A DNA stretch of 64,000 nucleotides from Misgurnus anguillicaudatus (GCF_027580225.2 NC_073359.2:11599001-11663000); one strand, 5' to 3'; positions 50,140 to 61,418 are shown, counted from the stretch's first letter. The notes: generated by a model from the sequence alone, not told the origin. Numbers and translations are program-made.

Positions 50140-50250
50140 ATTGAGAAAAATCTTGGAATGTTTTCCTCGGGGGACTTGGTTTCTTCTGGACTGGTCAGGG
50201 AAAGACATCAACATTTTGGATGACATGGGGTGAGTAAATTATCTGGAGTA

Positions 50251-51741
50251 TTCATTTAATATTTCTTTACAATTTTATTCATATCTATAATGATGGAAAC
50301 GCTGTATATGCAAAACGTGTTACTTTTTTTAAATGCCAATGTAATTTCCTGCTCCCAGTTACTACGATATTTCAGCATTTTTCCCAAAAAAATATATTTT
50401 ATATGCAGTCATATATTCCAAACTCTTGCATCTCAAAGATTCCCATAATATAATTCACTTGAATGTGCAGTAATAAAAAGTGACAAATTGTTTGGTTGGA
50501 ATAAATTCATTTAATCTGTCTGTAAACAAGATGGAGAAATTAATTTATGGCATTTCTTGGTTTATGCATACGAAATCAGACTGTAACCAAGATGTATGAA
50601 AACAAGGTACAAGAAAAGAAATGAACAAAAGTCTTAGGTTTTGATTCAGTACAAACATCCCACAAAGTCAAAACATTTGAATCCAACACCCCAGAAAAGT
50701 TCTGATGAATTTTACACTTCAAAGATCAAATTCATCCTAACAATAGCAACAGATTCTCATTATGTTATGGCACAAACACATTTTTTCGTTTGCGACTTGA
50801 GTGTCATACCTACATTAATGTTAACATTTGGACTTTTGACAGACATTTAGATCATTTTGACATACAGTTGAAAACTTATTTTCGTCATAACATAGCATGG
50901 GATGAACAAATTCACCAATTCAAGTGTTGAAAGCTGATATGAGACCGCTCGAGTCTTATTCGCGAGCTTGCCATCAGATGCTACGCTAGTGTTTACAGTC
51001 ATCAGAAGAGCGATTGTGTAAATAACCTGAACGATGACATAAATTGGTCCAAAATGATTACATAAGGTTACCCACCGTCTGAACACAGGATAGAAAAATA
51101 AAGTTAAGTGCTAAAGTTACGCTAATGTCGGAATGTCGATGGAGATTTAATTGTGGACAAGATGTAGTATGAGGAAATGCTACCGCTTCGTATCATTGCA
51201 CTTAACCGACAGCCAAACTAAGAGAGATAAACCTCACGAGGCTGCCCAACCAGTGTCAGTGAAATGAGGGGGGTATGAAAGATTGTTGTGATACATGGAC
51301 TGGTATTGTAGGTTTGTTAAAGGCCTAACTTTCGGCAATAAGGCTGTGTTGAACAGACATACAGTTTGTTCGGATTCCAACGTTTCATCGCACAAACTGA
51401 ACCTCAATCCCACACAGACCTCATTCTGACAAATTACATAAGTGTAGGAGGTCCACTTGATAGTTTTAGAGATATGCGTATGGTCGACCTTTCCCAGACT
51501 TGATTTAGAAAGAAAGGAGGAGTTTTTAGCTCAAGCCCTTGGTCAAAAATACATAGTGTTGTAATCGTAGTGTCAAAATAAAACCGAAACTTGGGTAAGA
51601 TATGGGATGGGGTTATGAACAAATGTAGAAAAGATGATTTTAGGGTAGAACAGAAAATGTGCAAAAGAAAACAGATGACAAAGCATATGTCATCTAGAGT
51701 AGTGAATGGTGATAAAATGAGCTGTTAGGTTGGGAGGTGTC
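50251..51741 (-). other. pfn2: pfn2 3'UTR (approximate)
   Basis: Element-free sequence downstream of both stops on the minus strand, up to the long inverted repeat. An AATAAA (minus) at 50274-50279 is a candidate signal near its far end. The boundary is inferred. Confidence 0.45.
50274..50279 (-). terminator. candidate pfn2 poly(A) signal
   Basis: Reads AATAAA on the minus strand (gatatgaataaaattg), about 1.46 kb after the exon b stop. Other signals may exist. Confidence 0.3.
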
Positions 51742-51839
51742 TTAATATCCAGATTTCCTCAGGTAATCAGCCATGGTATACGCTTTCTTGTTGAGCAGCC
51801 CTCCATGGATACCTTCCTTGCCCATGACTATAACCAACG
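51742..51839 (-). CDS. pfn2: pfn2 alternative last exon b (...YLRKSGY)
   Basis: 98 nt: CG completes an Ala codon, then [31 protein letters not shown], stop TAA. Acceptor ccttgtgtactccag. Same length and phase as exon a, 247 bp further downstream; clearly a tandem paralogue used alternatively. Confidence 0.9.
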
Positions 51840-54800
51840 CTGGAGTACACAAGGAAAAAAACAAGAACAAAAATCAACAAACATGGGGCAAAAAAAAAAA
51901 ACACTTTCCCAACTAAAAAAACCAAAAAACGAAACTGGTGACAAGATTGATTACCCTTCCTTGCCATTAAGATGTCCGAAAGTTTTAAATGTGACTGTTT
52001 CAAGGGAAATCTTCACAGCTTTTTTTGTGGACTTTCCTTTTGTTTCAATCCCCCTAATTTCACTACTTCACCAATAAAAAAAAACCCTAAAAGCCTGAAT
52101 CTCTCAAATATTTTGCCATTGAATATGCCTTCTTATTCAGCCCGCCTCCATGGACCCCTTCTTTGCCCATTACAAGAACCAAGACTGAAAGAAAAGATAG
52201 AGAGAAGAAGATAAGAGGACAGGAAAACCCCAGCTTTGGGAAAAAAGCCAAACCAAGATCATCAGAAGAGATAGGACAGAACAAAAAGCCCAGCCAAGAT
52301 AACATGCACACAGAAGGACAGATTGCAAGACAGATTTTTAATTGCTTGAATGTTAAAATCTTATTTTATCTGTTAAATTGGTAACACATTGGTAACTAAG
52401 TTTAGCCTTGGGTGCTTCAAATCTGTAAAGCTTTGTAAGAAACGCTTAGCAGGGAATAAACACAATGTCAATATATAAAGAAACAATATATAAAGCTTTG
52501 TTATATATTAGGTAACGTTTAAAGCAACACTATGTAGTTTTTTTGCCTTTAAAGAATGTCTCTAAAATTATTTCAGTGATAGAACAACTTTTAACTGGAC
52601 AAATTGTACTGTTGCTGCAACCTGAGCAGCCTCCTAGCTGCTACAAACACACTCTGAAAGTGGCGGTGGAGGGTAGGAAACACAGCCACGCCCCTCCCCC
52701 TGCCTGCAGAAGAGTGTCTGATACCAGGCACTGTTGCGCTTTTCAACCACATGGGGGAGCTGTAAGTCATTTTTACAAGGAAACTACATAGTGTTGCTTT
52801 AATGTACTATAGAGTGTCGTACGGATGACGTATTTTTGTAGACTAAACCCTGAAAGCGAGTTAGCATTTTAGCATTCCATTATTTCGAAGTCCATAGGTT
52901 TTATGAATGGGGTTTTGGTTAAACGCCTTAAATAAGATATTGGGTTAACATAAACCCAAGATGCGTGACTTTTTAGAGCTTTTACGTGTCTTTAAAGGGC
53001 AGTTGCTTTAACAAGGAGCTACAGACTTTGTCGGGGACTTGATGCATGAAGATCTCAAAAACAACGCAACATGGGCACAATTCCTAACAAAGATTTCTTT
53101 ATCAGGGAGCATGTTTTTAAATGTGTCTTATAAAGTTGTTGGATGCTTTGTGACAGGGTTATTTTCATAAACTGAAATAAAATAATATAAAAATAAACCC
53201 TGGAAAACTAAAACTAACAAACGCGGTAGAAAAACTAACTGAAATAAAATAATATTGATGAAAAAATATATATTAGTTATTGTAATCAACAAGCTTTTGA
53301 AAAAAAGAAAAATGCTGCACGTGGCTGTTTCGGGAAACATGTAGATAGGGTTTCATTATAGTGAGATCGAGCACGTCATGTCATTAATACAGGAAAAGCC
53401 TAAAGTTATTAGGGCTGTCACGATTATGAAATTTGGCTGGTGATTGATTGTCTTATAAATTGTGGCGATTATGACGATTAATTGCCTTTTTTAGTGCTTT
53501 GATGATTATAATGATTAATTGTCTGTTTTATTGCTTTGACATTTAATTCTCATACATTGATTGTTTGTTTATTAAATAATTTTCACACATTGTTGTAATT
53601 GTTTAAATTAAATATTTTGCAAGGTTCACCTGGCAGTAAATGTTTAATGAATATATCTTTCAAAACTGGAAACAACTTAATAAAAAATAAACACAATAAA
53701 GTATCTGAAAAAAAAACCTGAAAATATAAAATAAAAAGGCCTTAAATAGTAGCCAATCCTGCTAAGGTCATATTAGTATTGAACTGCACATGTCTGTAGG
53801 GGCTGCAAAAATGAATTCCTACAGCTCCCCCTTGTGTTTTTTAAAGAGATGTGCAATCATTGCGGTGATCTGAAATCCTCGCAGTGAGGACAAACAATTG
53901 CGATGAGACGATTATTCAATCATTGTGACAGCCCTAAAAGTTATATAAACATAAATTAAACGGATAAAGATAGGTTTCAAAAAAATATTATAAAACGGGC
54001 TGTTCTGGTTCTTCATTCTGATTGGTTGAAACGCGTTCTAAGCCGTGATAAAATACCCCAGTAAACTCACGGTTCAGACCACATTACATAAGTATCACTG
54101 CGCCACTGTTGCTGCGTATTGATTTATGAAAATAAACACCAGAGTATTTTTTAATATTTTTAATTTGTCTACAATTGCACAATTATGGCGATATCCAGAT
54201 AAATTTCAATAAATATTGTTGAGTCATCTCATCAATAAAGATAAAACTCTCCCTGAGGAGTTTCTAACTCAAATTCATATTTCCGCTATCCACTGGGTGG
54301 CGATCTTACCCAACTTAAACACTGACGCATTAACTCAACCCTAAAAACAGGGTGTTTTGATCAGGCTCTGAATCTGATCTCTTACAAAAGTTGTTCACAT
54401 AAATGGAATTATCTCTGCTTTTAGCTAAAAAATTTGAGAGGTGATAAGAGAACAAATGAAGGTAGGATGAAACGTTTTTTTTTTTTTTGAAAGCGGATGG
54501 TCTGTTCTTTCATTTGATATTTTATGTTTATTTAAAGAAGATAATTTTTCTGCAAGGCATTAAACTAAAACTGGGTGGCAACTTAAAAAAAAAAACGCTG
54601 ACGGGGAAAGAGTTCCGCATGCAAGCATATTTTATCATCACTTCAACAGTTGCACGATATAAATGTTAATGTATATTTTAGATGAATGGTGATTTCTAAA
54701 AATAAACATCACAGTCTTAAGTCATATTTTCATTGTGTCTTTGTTTTGCGTCTGTGTTGGTTGGGAACTGTGCTCTGTTTCAGTCACACTTGATTCTGAA

Positions 54801-56685
54801 GAACTACTTTGTTCGGCGGAAGAGTAATTTTTGTACTAATATAATTACAACTTATTTGTGTTTTATTTTATAAATTCCTGCTAACGTTATGCATATGAAG
54901 TAACCGTTTTATAAACGCAATAACCCCCGCGAAGCAGTGGGTGCATCTTCGCGTCGTGCCTAACAACGCCCCTTAGCACAAAAAAAGTGGTGATTTTTTT
55001 AAGCAGATAAAAATGAGAACTATTCATATGGATGAATAACGTTTAAAATAATATTAAAATAAAAACGAATTTAATGGTGAGGATGTTGATGTGGAGAGAC
55101 AGCTCCAGCTTTTTTTGTGAGAATCCAAAAGTTCACAGGGAAAATGAATGGGCTTTTTGCCATTGTATCCAGTGTCCCGCTAACTTCCGGGTTGGACTAT
55201 AAAAATATGTCATCCATGTGGCACTCTATTGTTGACTTCAAAACTATTTGTGCCTAGATAAAAATTGTCCATGGTTGGATGTTTTACATGTATATCAGCT
55301 TTAAATCTGGTCCAGTTTATTTTGATCAAAAACAACCTACTTAAAAGCTTTACAAGACTACTGCTTAATAAATCTAGTCAACTTAAAGTTATTATAGTGT
55401 TACCATTTAGTACACATATATATATAAAACCTTATTTGAATCAATCCTTTATCACATTCAAGCAGGAAAAGCAGAGTTAGGGGCCAGTCACACCAAAAGC
55501 GCTTTAAACGCTTGCAAACGCAAGGCGCGACGCACTGCCTTTTTTTAAAAAGAGCAGTGCGACGCGGCTTTTCATATTGCTAAGCAACCACCGAGTCAGC
55601 TGTCTTGTCAATCAAATATTGAAGCGTGAACGCTCTTTTGCTGTTAACTGTCATATTAGCAGAAACTTTAAAAAGAGGGTGCTTGCTCTGACCTTGTTTG
55701 AGGATGAGAGGTGCACAAACACGAAGGAGAGAGTGAGCGAGTGGAGTCCGGTTCTTCAAAGCAACTGTAAACTTCCCTCACCACAACGTAAGGCCCGCCT
55801 CTCCCCTGATTCAATTGGACAATGGAAGACGCGAATGACGTCAGGCGCTTTTCCGCTCTCAGCGCTCCTTCAAAAACGCGTGCGCGGCAGGCGGCAAAAA
55901 ACCGCAAGGCGCTCGGCGCGCATAAACAGCGCGCAAACGCGCCCTGCCCATAGAATATCATTCAAAAAAGGCGCCTGCAACTGCCATAAACGCTTTTGGT
56001 GTGACTGAGCCCTTAGTACCTCTCCTCAATACATGCCACACAATACATGAAAGAGAGATTATTCAGAAAAACAAGGAAATTTGTTTTCAGGTCAGGAAAC
56101 AGGAAATTCTCAAACTTATAATGAAAGACTCAAGATTTTTGTGAGAGTTTGGCAGAAGCATGCATGCAAATAAGGGGGAAAATGTGTGTCTCAAAGATAA
56201 CATCCTTAAGCACCTGCCCTGAAAGTTTGTCTTAAAGGAACACCCACTTGATAAATAAAAAATACAATATGTATGCTTAGAAATGAAAGGTTCAGATGCA
56301 AAAACCAATCGAAGTGCATCTGGCTCTTTCTTTTGTTTAGATTCAGTCATTTCACTTTAATGGCAATTTACAATGTTTAAACAAAGACATATTGAGGAAA
56401 GGTTGACATCTATGTTATCAATCTACCGCACACAGAAACCATATATTTATAGGTTTAAATTCATTAATGAAATTCATTACAAGAATAAGTACCTTTGCCT
56501 GCTTTGCCGACCGCAATGTTGTATGTGGCCTCTCCTCCTTGGCTCTTCGTCCGTATGTCCATTGTCCAGTCACTGTCAATGTTGATACTGTCTCGAATAA
56601 CTGAGCATTTCTTTGAACCCAAGGTCAGGCCGTTGGTGAAGAAACTTTCTCGGTCTTTTCCTACTAGGATGTCAATTTCTGTGGG
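51742..56685 (-). CDS. pfn2: pfn2, profilin 2, exons 2 and alternative 3 (partial)
   Basis: Profilin 2 is a small cytosolic actin-monomer-binding protein, also binding poly-proline ligands and PIP2. On the minus strand, exon 2 (56685-56493, 193 nt) encodes [49 protein letters not shown] and AVGKAGK. It can splice to either of two 98-nt last exons, 52184-52087 ([20 protein letters not shown]... [11 protein letters not shown]) or 51839-51742 ([20 protein letters not shown] ...[12 protein letters not shown]). With exon 1 (about 44 codons, outside the window to the right) both isoforms would be about 140 aa, the normal profilin size. The full-length exon 2 lacks the AG of its acceptor (see findings), so expression of this locus as assembled is uncertain. 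Confidence 0.9.
52087..52184 (-). CDS. pfn2: pfn2 alternative last exon a (...YLRDSGF)
   Basis: 98 nt: TC completes a Val codon, then [31 protein letters not shown], stop TAG. This is the ending of mammalian profilin 2 (known). The acceptor on the minus strand has a long pyrimidine tract (ttctctctatcttttctttcag). Confidence 0.93.
52519..52802. mobile_element. TTAA MITE family F, copy 1
   Basis: Ends ttaaagcaacactatgtagt and aactacatagtgttgcttta-a, TTAA at both edges. Interior is unpaired (gagcagcctcctagctgcta). In the pfn2 intron before the last exons. Confidence 0.78.
53410..53936. mobile_element. hAT MITE tagggctgtcacgattatg
   Basis: Ends tagggctgtcacgattatga and aatcattgtgacagcccta are flanked by perfect 8-bp aaagttat duplications. 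AT-rich interior, no coding. Confidence 0.85.
53988..54920. mobile_element. Possible element with inner relic of the 37791 family
   Basis: Outer ttataaaacggg / ccgttttataaa inverted pair is weak. Within it 54355-54614 is collinear with 37980-38255 (tctgatctcttacaaaag, ggtctgttctttcattt, gctgacggggaaagagtt). Confidence 0.4.
55480..56012. mobile_element. PIF/Harbinger-like MITE ggggccagtcacacc, copy 2 (long)
   Basis: Ends ggggccagtcacaccaaaag and cttttggtgtgactgagccc flanked by TTA. It has about 270 bp more interior than the copy at 25354. The open frame 55577-56008 is chance coding. Confidence 0.78.
56493..56685 (-). CDS. pfn2: pfn2 exon 2, full length, acceptor AG missing
   Basis: 193 nt, 64 codons plus one base, donor AAAG|gtactt on the minus strand. 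Preceding sequence is tcatatcacg|CCCACAG instead of tcatatcag|CCCACAG found in the truncated copy at 57370; one inserted base removes the AG. The only nearby AG (CCCACAG) would delete 7 nt and shift the frame. Confidence 0.88.
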
Positions 56686-56798
56686 CGTGATATGACAGAA
56701 ATACGGAGTATTAAAAGTTGAACCATGTCTGTGTAATCTTGCGCACTTAGAAGAGTATAATAAACTATAAACACATACAGATACTTTAAGATAAAAGG

Positions 56799-57178
56799 TA
56801 GGGCTGGGACGATTAATCGCGCGATTCTGCTTGCTATGCTTCTCAATGAATTATGGTAAAAAGGCCGCTACATCCAAAAGCCAGAGGGCGCTCTCTTGCA
56901 GAAACTCAATATGTGCCGCAGAAGACACGCAGCTCAACGAAATGCCCATAAGCATATTTATATCGCTGTTCTTCTTTTCCGTTATTTTCATGATAATAAA
57001 GAATATATTTATAATAAAGTTTGACGAGAGTTGCACGTTATAAACGACTCAAACTCGTAGTGATTTAAGATTGATTAGGACTTTCTAATGGCCGTAGTAC
57101 ATGAAAGAGATGTGCATAATATTGCCTTATCAATTCAAACAGGCATTATTAGTGTGTATTTTCATCGTCCCAGCCCTA
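56799..57178. mobile_element. hAT MITE tagggctgggacgattaatc, duplicate 1
   Basis: Ends tagggctgggacgattaatc and catcgtcccagcccta are flanked by ataaaagg and ataaaaag. The insertion predates the tandem duplication because both copies carry it. Confidence 0.8.
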
Positions 57179-57249
57179 ATAAAAAGTAAAGATTTATACA
57201 TAGTAGTGATAGACCGATATATCGGCCGGCCGATATATCGGCCGATATA

Positions 57250-57370
57250 TCCAGTCACTGTCAATGTTGATACTGTCTCGAATAACTGAGCATTTCTTTG
57301 AACCCAAGGTCAGGCCGTTGGTGAAGAAACTTTCTCGGTCTTTTCCTACTAGGATGTCAATTTCTGTGGG
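57250..57370 (-). pseudogene. Truncated tandem copy of pfn2 exon 2
   Basis: Minus strand from 57370: intact acceptor tcatatcag, then the same coding sequence as exon 2 to IDSDW (40 codons), where it stops at the junction with a gatatatcggcc palindrome at 57250. The remaining 24 codons and the splice donor are missing. About 640 bp upstream of it is duplicated as well. Confidence 0.88.
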
Positions 57371-57482
57371 CTGATATGACAGAAATACGGAGTATTAAAA
57401 GTTGAACCATGTCTGTGTAATCTTGCGCACTTAGAAGAGTATAATAAACTATAAACACATACAGATACTTTAAGATAAAAGG

Positions 57483-57870
57483 TAGGGCTGGGACGATTAA
57501 TCGCGCGATTCTGCTTGCTATGCTTCTCAATGAATTATGGTAAAAAGACCGCTACATCCAAAAGCCAGAGGGCGCTCTCGTGCAGAAACTCAATATGTGC
57601 CGCAGAAGACACACAGCTCAACGAAATGCGCATAAGCATATTTATATCGCTGTTTTTCTTTTCCGTTATTTTCATTATAATAAAGATTATATTTTTAATA
57701 AAGTTTGAGGAGTGTTGCACGTTATACACGACTCAAACTCGTAGTGATTTAAGATTGATTAGGACTTTCTAATGATCAAATAGCCGTAGTACATGAAAGA
57801 GATGTGCATAATATTGCCTTATAAATTTAAAAAGGCATTATTACTGTGTATTTTCATCGTCCCAGCCCTA
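57483..57870. mobile_element. hAT MITE tagggctgggacgattaatc, duplicate 2
   Basis: Second copy of the 56799-57178 element within the tandem duplication, with about a dozen single-base differences and a small insertion (gatcaaat near 57773). Confidence 0.8.
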
Positions 57871-57906
57871 ATAAAAAGTAAAGATTTATACATAGACGCT
57901 TTAAAG

Positions 57907-58845
57907 TAGGGATGCTCCGATCGATCGGCCGCAGATCGGTATCGCCCGATAACGGCATTAAATGACTTGACCGGTACTCGCTAAATTTGCCGATCTCATG
58001 AACCGATCTTTCTGTTTACTTTTGTCATCATAGGGCTTCTGAATGCGGCTGCAGTTAGAGACCATTTTTAAGCAGTAAGAGCATTTTTATAACCCGTGGC
58101 TCATGAGCGACGTGCAGATTTGCATTTCTCTCTTTGCCTTTACAGATATATGTGTATTTTCTATGAGGACGCGGTCCGGTCCTAACAGCACGACCCGTCT
58201 TCACATCCCCATCAAACAGCGTATACAACACATATCTATCGTGGACAATTGCATCCTCTTGCTGAAAGTTTATTATTTACATGCGTTTTAAAGTTTTGAG
58301 CGTTTAAACTTTAATTTTCCTCACAGCTGCTCTCGTCTGCATACACCCGCCGCGCGCACACAGCAGCCTGTCATCAGTGCACGTGAACAGAGCGATCTCT
58401 CCCACTTCTTAAAGCTGCAGTAACCTAATTAATCTCTCAATAAAATCACTCTCTGCTCTTCACTAAAGAACTGTTGTACTTCATACGAATGCGTGTATAT
58501 TAAATTCATACAGTAAAGACTGTGAAGTGTTTTATTTTCATTAGTTTTTACAGACATAAGCCTTTTTAAAGGCATATTAAATTTCTCTTTGCAGAAGAAA
58601 TATTTGTTGTGCTAATTTATTTGATTCTCTATTAAAACAATAATATACCTAATTACTGCAAGTAATATAACAAAGGCAACATCTGTAGTATTACTTTATC
58701 TAGAAAAAATGTTAAAAGTTACAGTCATCAAAGAGCTTGCATATCAGCTTGAAAAATCGGTATCGGCATTGGTATCGGCCGATCACGAAGACAACAAATC
58801 GGTGATCGGTATCGGCCTGCAAAAATCCTGATCGGAGCATCCCTA
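57907..58845. mobile_element. hAT element tagggatgctccgatcgatc, 939 bp
   Basis: Ends tagggatgctccgatc and gatcggagcatcccta are flanked by perfect ctttaaag duplications. Terminal zones are rich in gatcggtatcggcc motifs. It inserted exactly at the edge of family F copy 2. No transposase left. Confidence 0.85.
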
Positions 58846-58847
58846 CT

Positions 58848-59135
58848 TTAAAGCAACACTATGTAGTTTTTTACCTTTAAATAATGTCTCTAAAATAATT
58901 TCAGTGATAGAACAACTTTTAACTGGACAAATTGTACTGTTGCTCCAACCTGAGCAGCCTCCTAGCTGCTACAAGCACACTCTGAAAGTGGCAGTGGAGG
59001 GTAGGAAACACAGCCCCGCCCCGCCCCTCGCCCTGCCTGCAGAAGAGTGTCTGATACCAGGCACTGGTGCGCTTTTCAACCACATGGGGGAGCTGTAAGT
59101 CATTTTTACATGGAAACTACATAGTGTTGCTTTAA
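58848..59135. mobile_element. TTAA MITE family F, copy 2
   Basis: About 95 percent identical by eye to 52519-52802; TTAA at both edges, left edge overlapping the target duplication of the adjacent hAT. Confidence 0.78.
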
Positions 59136-59699
59136 GGACCAAAATGTGAAAATGGCTATAAAGTGAAATAAAACATCCATTATCCTATTGAAGTCTGTGC
59201 GATTCGTTTGGTAAACTTTTAAGTCCATGTACACATTATCAACATATGACAACATATTATGAACATTAAGCAACAAAAAGAGTTATATAAGACTTAAAAA
59301 GGATATTTCTGGAACATAAAAGCAACCACAGCTAAATGTCCTTAGGAGGAATTCTTTACTTGATATATCTGGGAACATTTTAGTAGTACCACTTTCAAAG
59401 TGAAGAGTAGTCTTAGTAAGCACGATCAAATTACATTACGTGAAATGATGGCACACATCAAGCCTGAACATGCAGCATTCCTATTCATTTTATTTTCTGT
59501 CATTTGTCATTCGCTCCAAGTATCATCAAGAAGATTTGTTTATACTGGCTTTACATGAAGACGCAGAGCTATTTTTCCTTAAGGCCAAATCAGAAAAATA
59601 ATAGCAGCTATTGAATCTGCTAGATTAAGTTGTTTATACTAAGTGATCTATGTTAAGAGCTAAACACGATCTGGATATGCAGCTATAACTTTAAGGTAA

Positions 59700-59880
59700 G
59701 TTTTTTAAAAGCATAGTTCACACAAAAATGGAAACTCTGTCATCATTTACTCACTCTCATGTTGTTAAAAACCTGTTTAAATTGATTGGTTTTGATGGAG
59801 CACAAAGAAAGATATTTTGAGAAAAAAACAATTAAAAGCCTGATTGACTTCCATAGCAGAAAAAAACTGTATCGATTCTA
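59700..59880. mobile_element. TTAA MITE family H fragment
   Basis: aaagcatagttcacacaaaa, then ctctgtcatcatttactcac and gattgacttccatagcag match the left half of family H; the right half is missing. Confidence 0.6.
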
Positions 59881-59985
59881 ATGCACTGTTGAAAGTAGCG
59901 TGACAAATCGCAGTTGATCCGTATTGAAAGGTGACCAAGCGCAGTACGTAGAGTGAAAGGTAGCGGGGTATACTTGACTTTCCGT

Positions 59986-60356
59986 TAGGGATGCACAAAT
60001 ATGGAAATTTTGGCCGATACCGATAACTCTTTATATTTGGGGGCCGATAACAGATATATATAGGTCGATAAACATTCATATTATTTTCACAATGAAAAAC
60101 TCCCAGACCGGGGACATCTTGTCTTTGCGCTAGACTAGCATACTCTTCTTAAGCCCGCAACATGTGTCATCTTCGTGCTATGTCACAAAAAGCACCAATC
60201 AAAACTCCACATGGCCAGTAATGAGCAAGTGAAGTGGTTCAACAAACCAAAATAATCCATCATTTATCGGCTTTCATTTATATTCATTTTCATTATATTA
60301 AAATTAGCAGTTATCGGCCGATAACCATATGTCGGCCGATATATCATGCATCCCTA
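59986..60356. mobile_element. hAT MITE tagggatgcacaaatatgg
   Basis: Ends tagggatgcacaaatatg and gatatatcatgcatcccta are flanked by perfect ctttccgt duplications. Subterminal ggccgataac repeats. Confidence 0.85.
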
Positions 60357-61418
60357 CTTTCCGTGTCTGTCTCGGATACAAAATACAATTACTTATGTAA
60401 TAAAATGTTATAATTAAAGTCCATATAATTTAAACTACATTTCACGTTTTTATCCTCTGACTTTCATGAAACGCCTCAGTTTTCGTAGCGTTGCAGGACA
60501 TAGCAACAGTTGAGAGGAAAAAGCGGTCTTAAAATATTGGTCACTTTTTAAATAACTGCATCACGATGCAAATGCTAATTTGTAGTAGAGCCTGACCGAT
60601 ATATCTGCAGGCCGATATTATTGGCCGATATTAGGCATTTTCCAAACTATCGGTATCGGCATTCATAATGGCTGATAAATGAATAAAAAAAAAAACAACG
60701 GATGAAACAGCCTTCAACCATGTCATGAGTGTTGCCGTTGTATAGTTTTTCCACCAGAGGGCACTCTACAACCTCCCTGTTGGCAACACTTGTATATAAC
60801 GTGTCACACATCCTGCAACCTGCCGATCCAGCCAGAGTCAGGCAGAGAGAACAACGGTTAAGTGAGTTCATGTTGAGTTGGTCACGAGACAATAATGATG
60901 GCACATTATCATATTATTTTGCATTATCATATTATTTTAGTTAAAACTCATAAATAACTACAAATAAATACAAATAACTAATGTTAGGGAAATCGGTTAA
61001 TGTTTTGTTTGCGCTTCTGAAATATATATTTTTTTAATATCGGAATATCGGATTTTAAAACCAACAAACATTTGTATTAGTGCTGCCGCGAATAGTCGAC
61101 GTAGTCGACGTAATCGACGATGAAAATTTGTCGACGGCAATTTTTTTAGTCGAGGAGTCGCATATTTATTTTTTTACGTCTCAAACGGCCCACTGTAATT
61201 CTGTCTCATGTCTCAAATGGCTCAATGTAATTCACCTCCACACCAGTCTGTGCGCGCCCTGCTGGTTAATCTGCTACGCTATCATCTTTCTTCCCTCTCC
61301 CCCTGCCTTCACTGCTTTAATTTTGAAAAATTGGCGGTGGCAGGTGAGTCTATGGAATTATGAGTCGGAAAGCTTCCGAAGTATGAAAGTATTTTAAGCC
61401 AAGTTGTGATAAAAGAGT

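Larger units (their letters stand above)
46328..50250. mobile_element. 3.9-kb long inverted repeat element with nested insertions
   Basis: Left tccagataatttactcatcc pairs with right gtgagtaaattatctgga; further in, actttattggactccaac with gggtccaataaagtctat, aagggtcttatctag with ctagataagaccctt, and gtcttgcaccggccgtgtga with cacacagccggtgcaagac. The arms are interrupted by family A copies 4 and 5 and by the element 47278-47693. No transposase recognised. It lies between the 3' ends of rnf13 and pfn2. Confidence 0.75.
56565..57895. repeat. Tandem duplication of about 640 bp around pfn2 exon 2
   Basis: 56565-57206 and 57250-57895 are direct repeats differing by scattered single bases. Each holds the 5' part of exon 2, its upstream intron and the same hAT MITE. 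About 45 bp, including a perfect 26-bp palindrome (57215-57240), separate them. Confidence 0.88.

Noticed and set aside
51730..52311. Several open frames (115 and 80 codons plus strand; 78 minus strand)
   Set aside because: They overlap the two pfn2 last exons in other frames; only the profilin frame is conserved.
55577..56008. 143-codon open frame on the plus strand
   Set aside because: Lies inside a Harbinger-like MITE and matches nothing; part of it recurs in the short copy at 25.4 kb.
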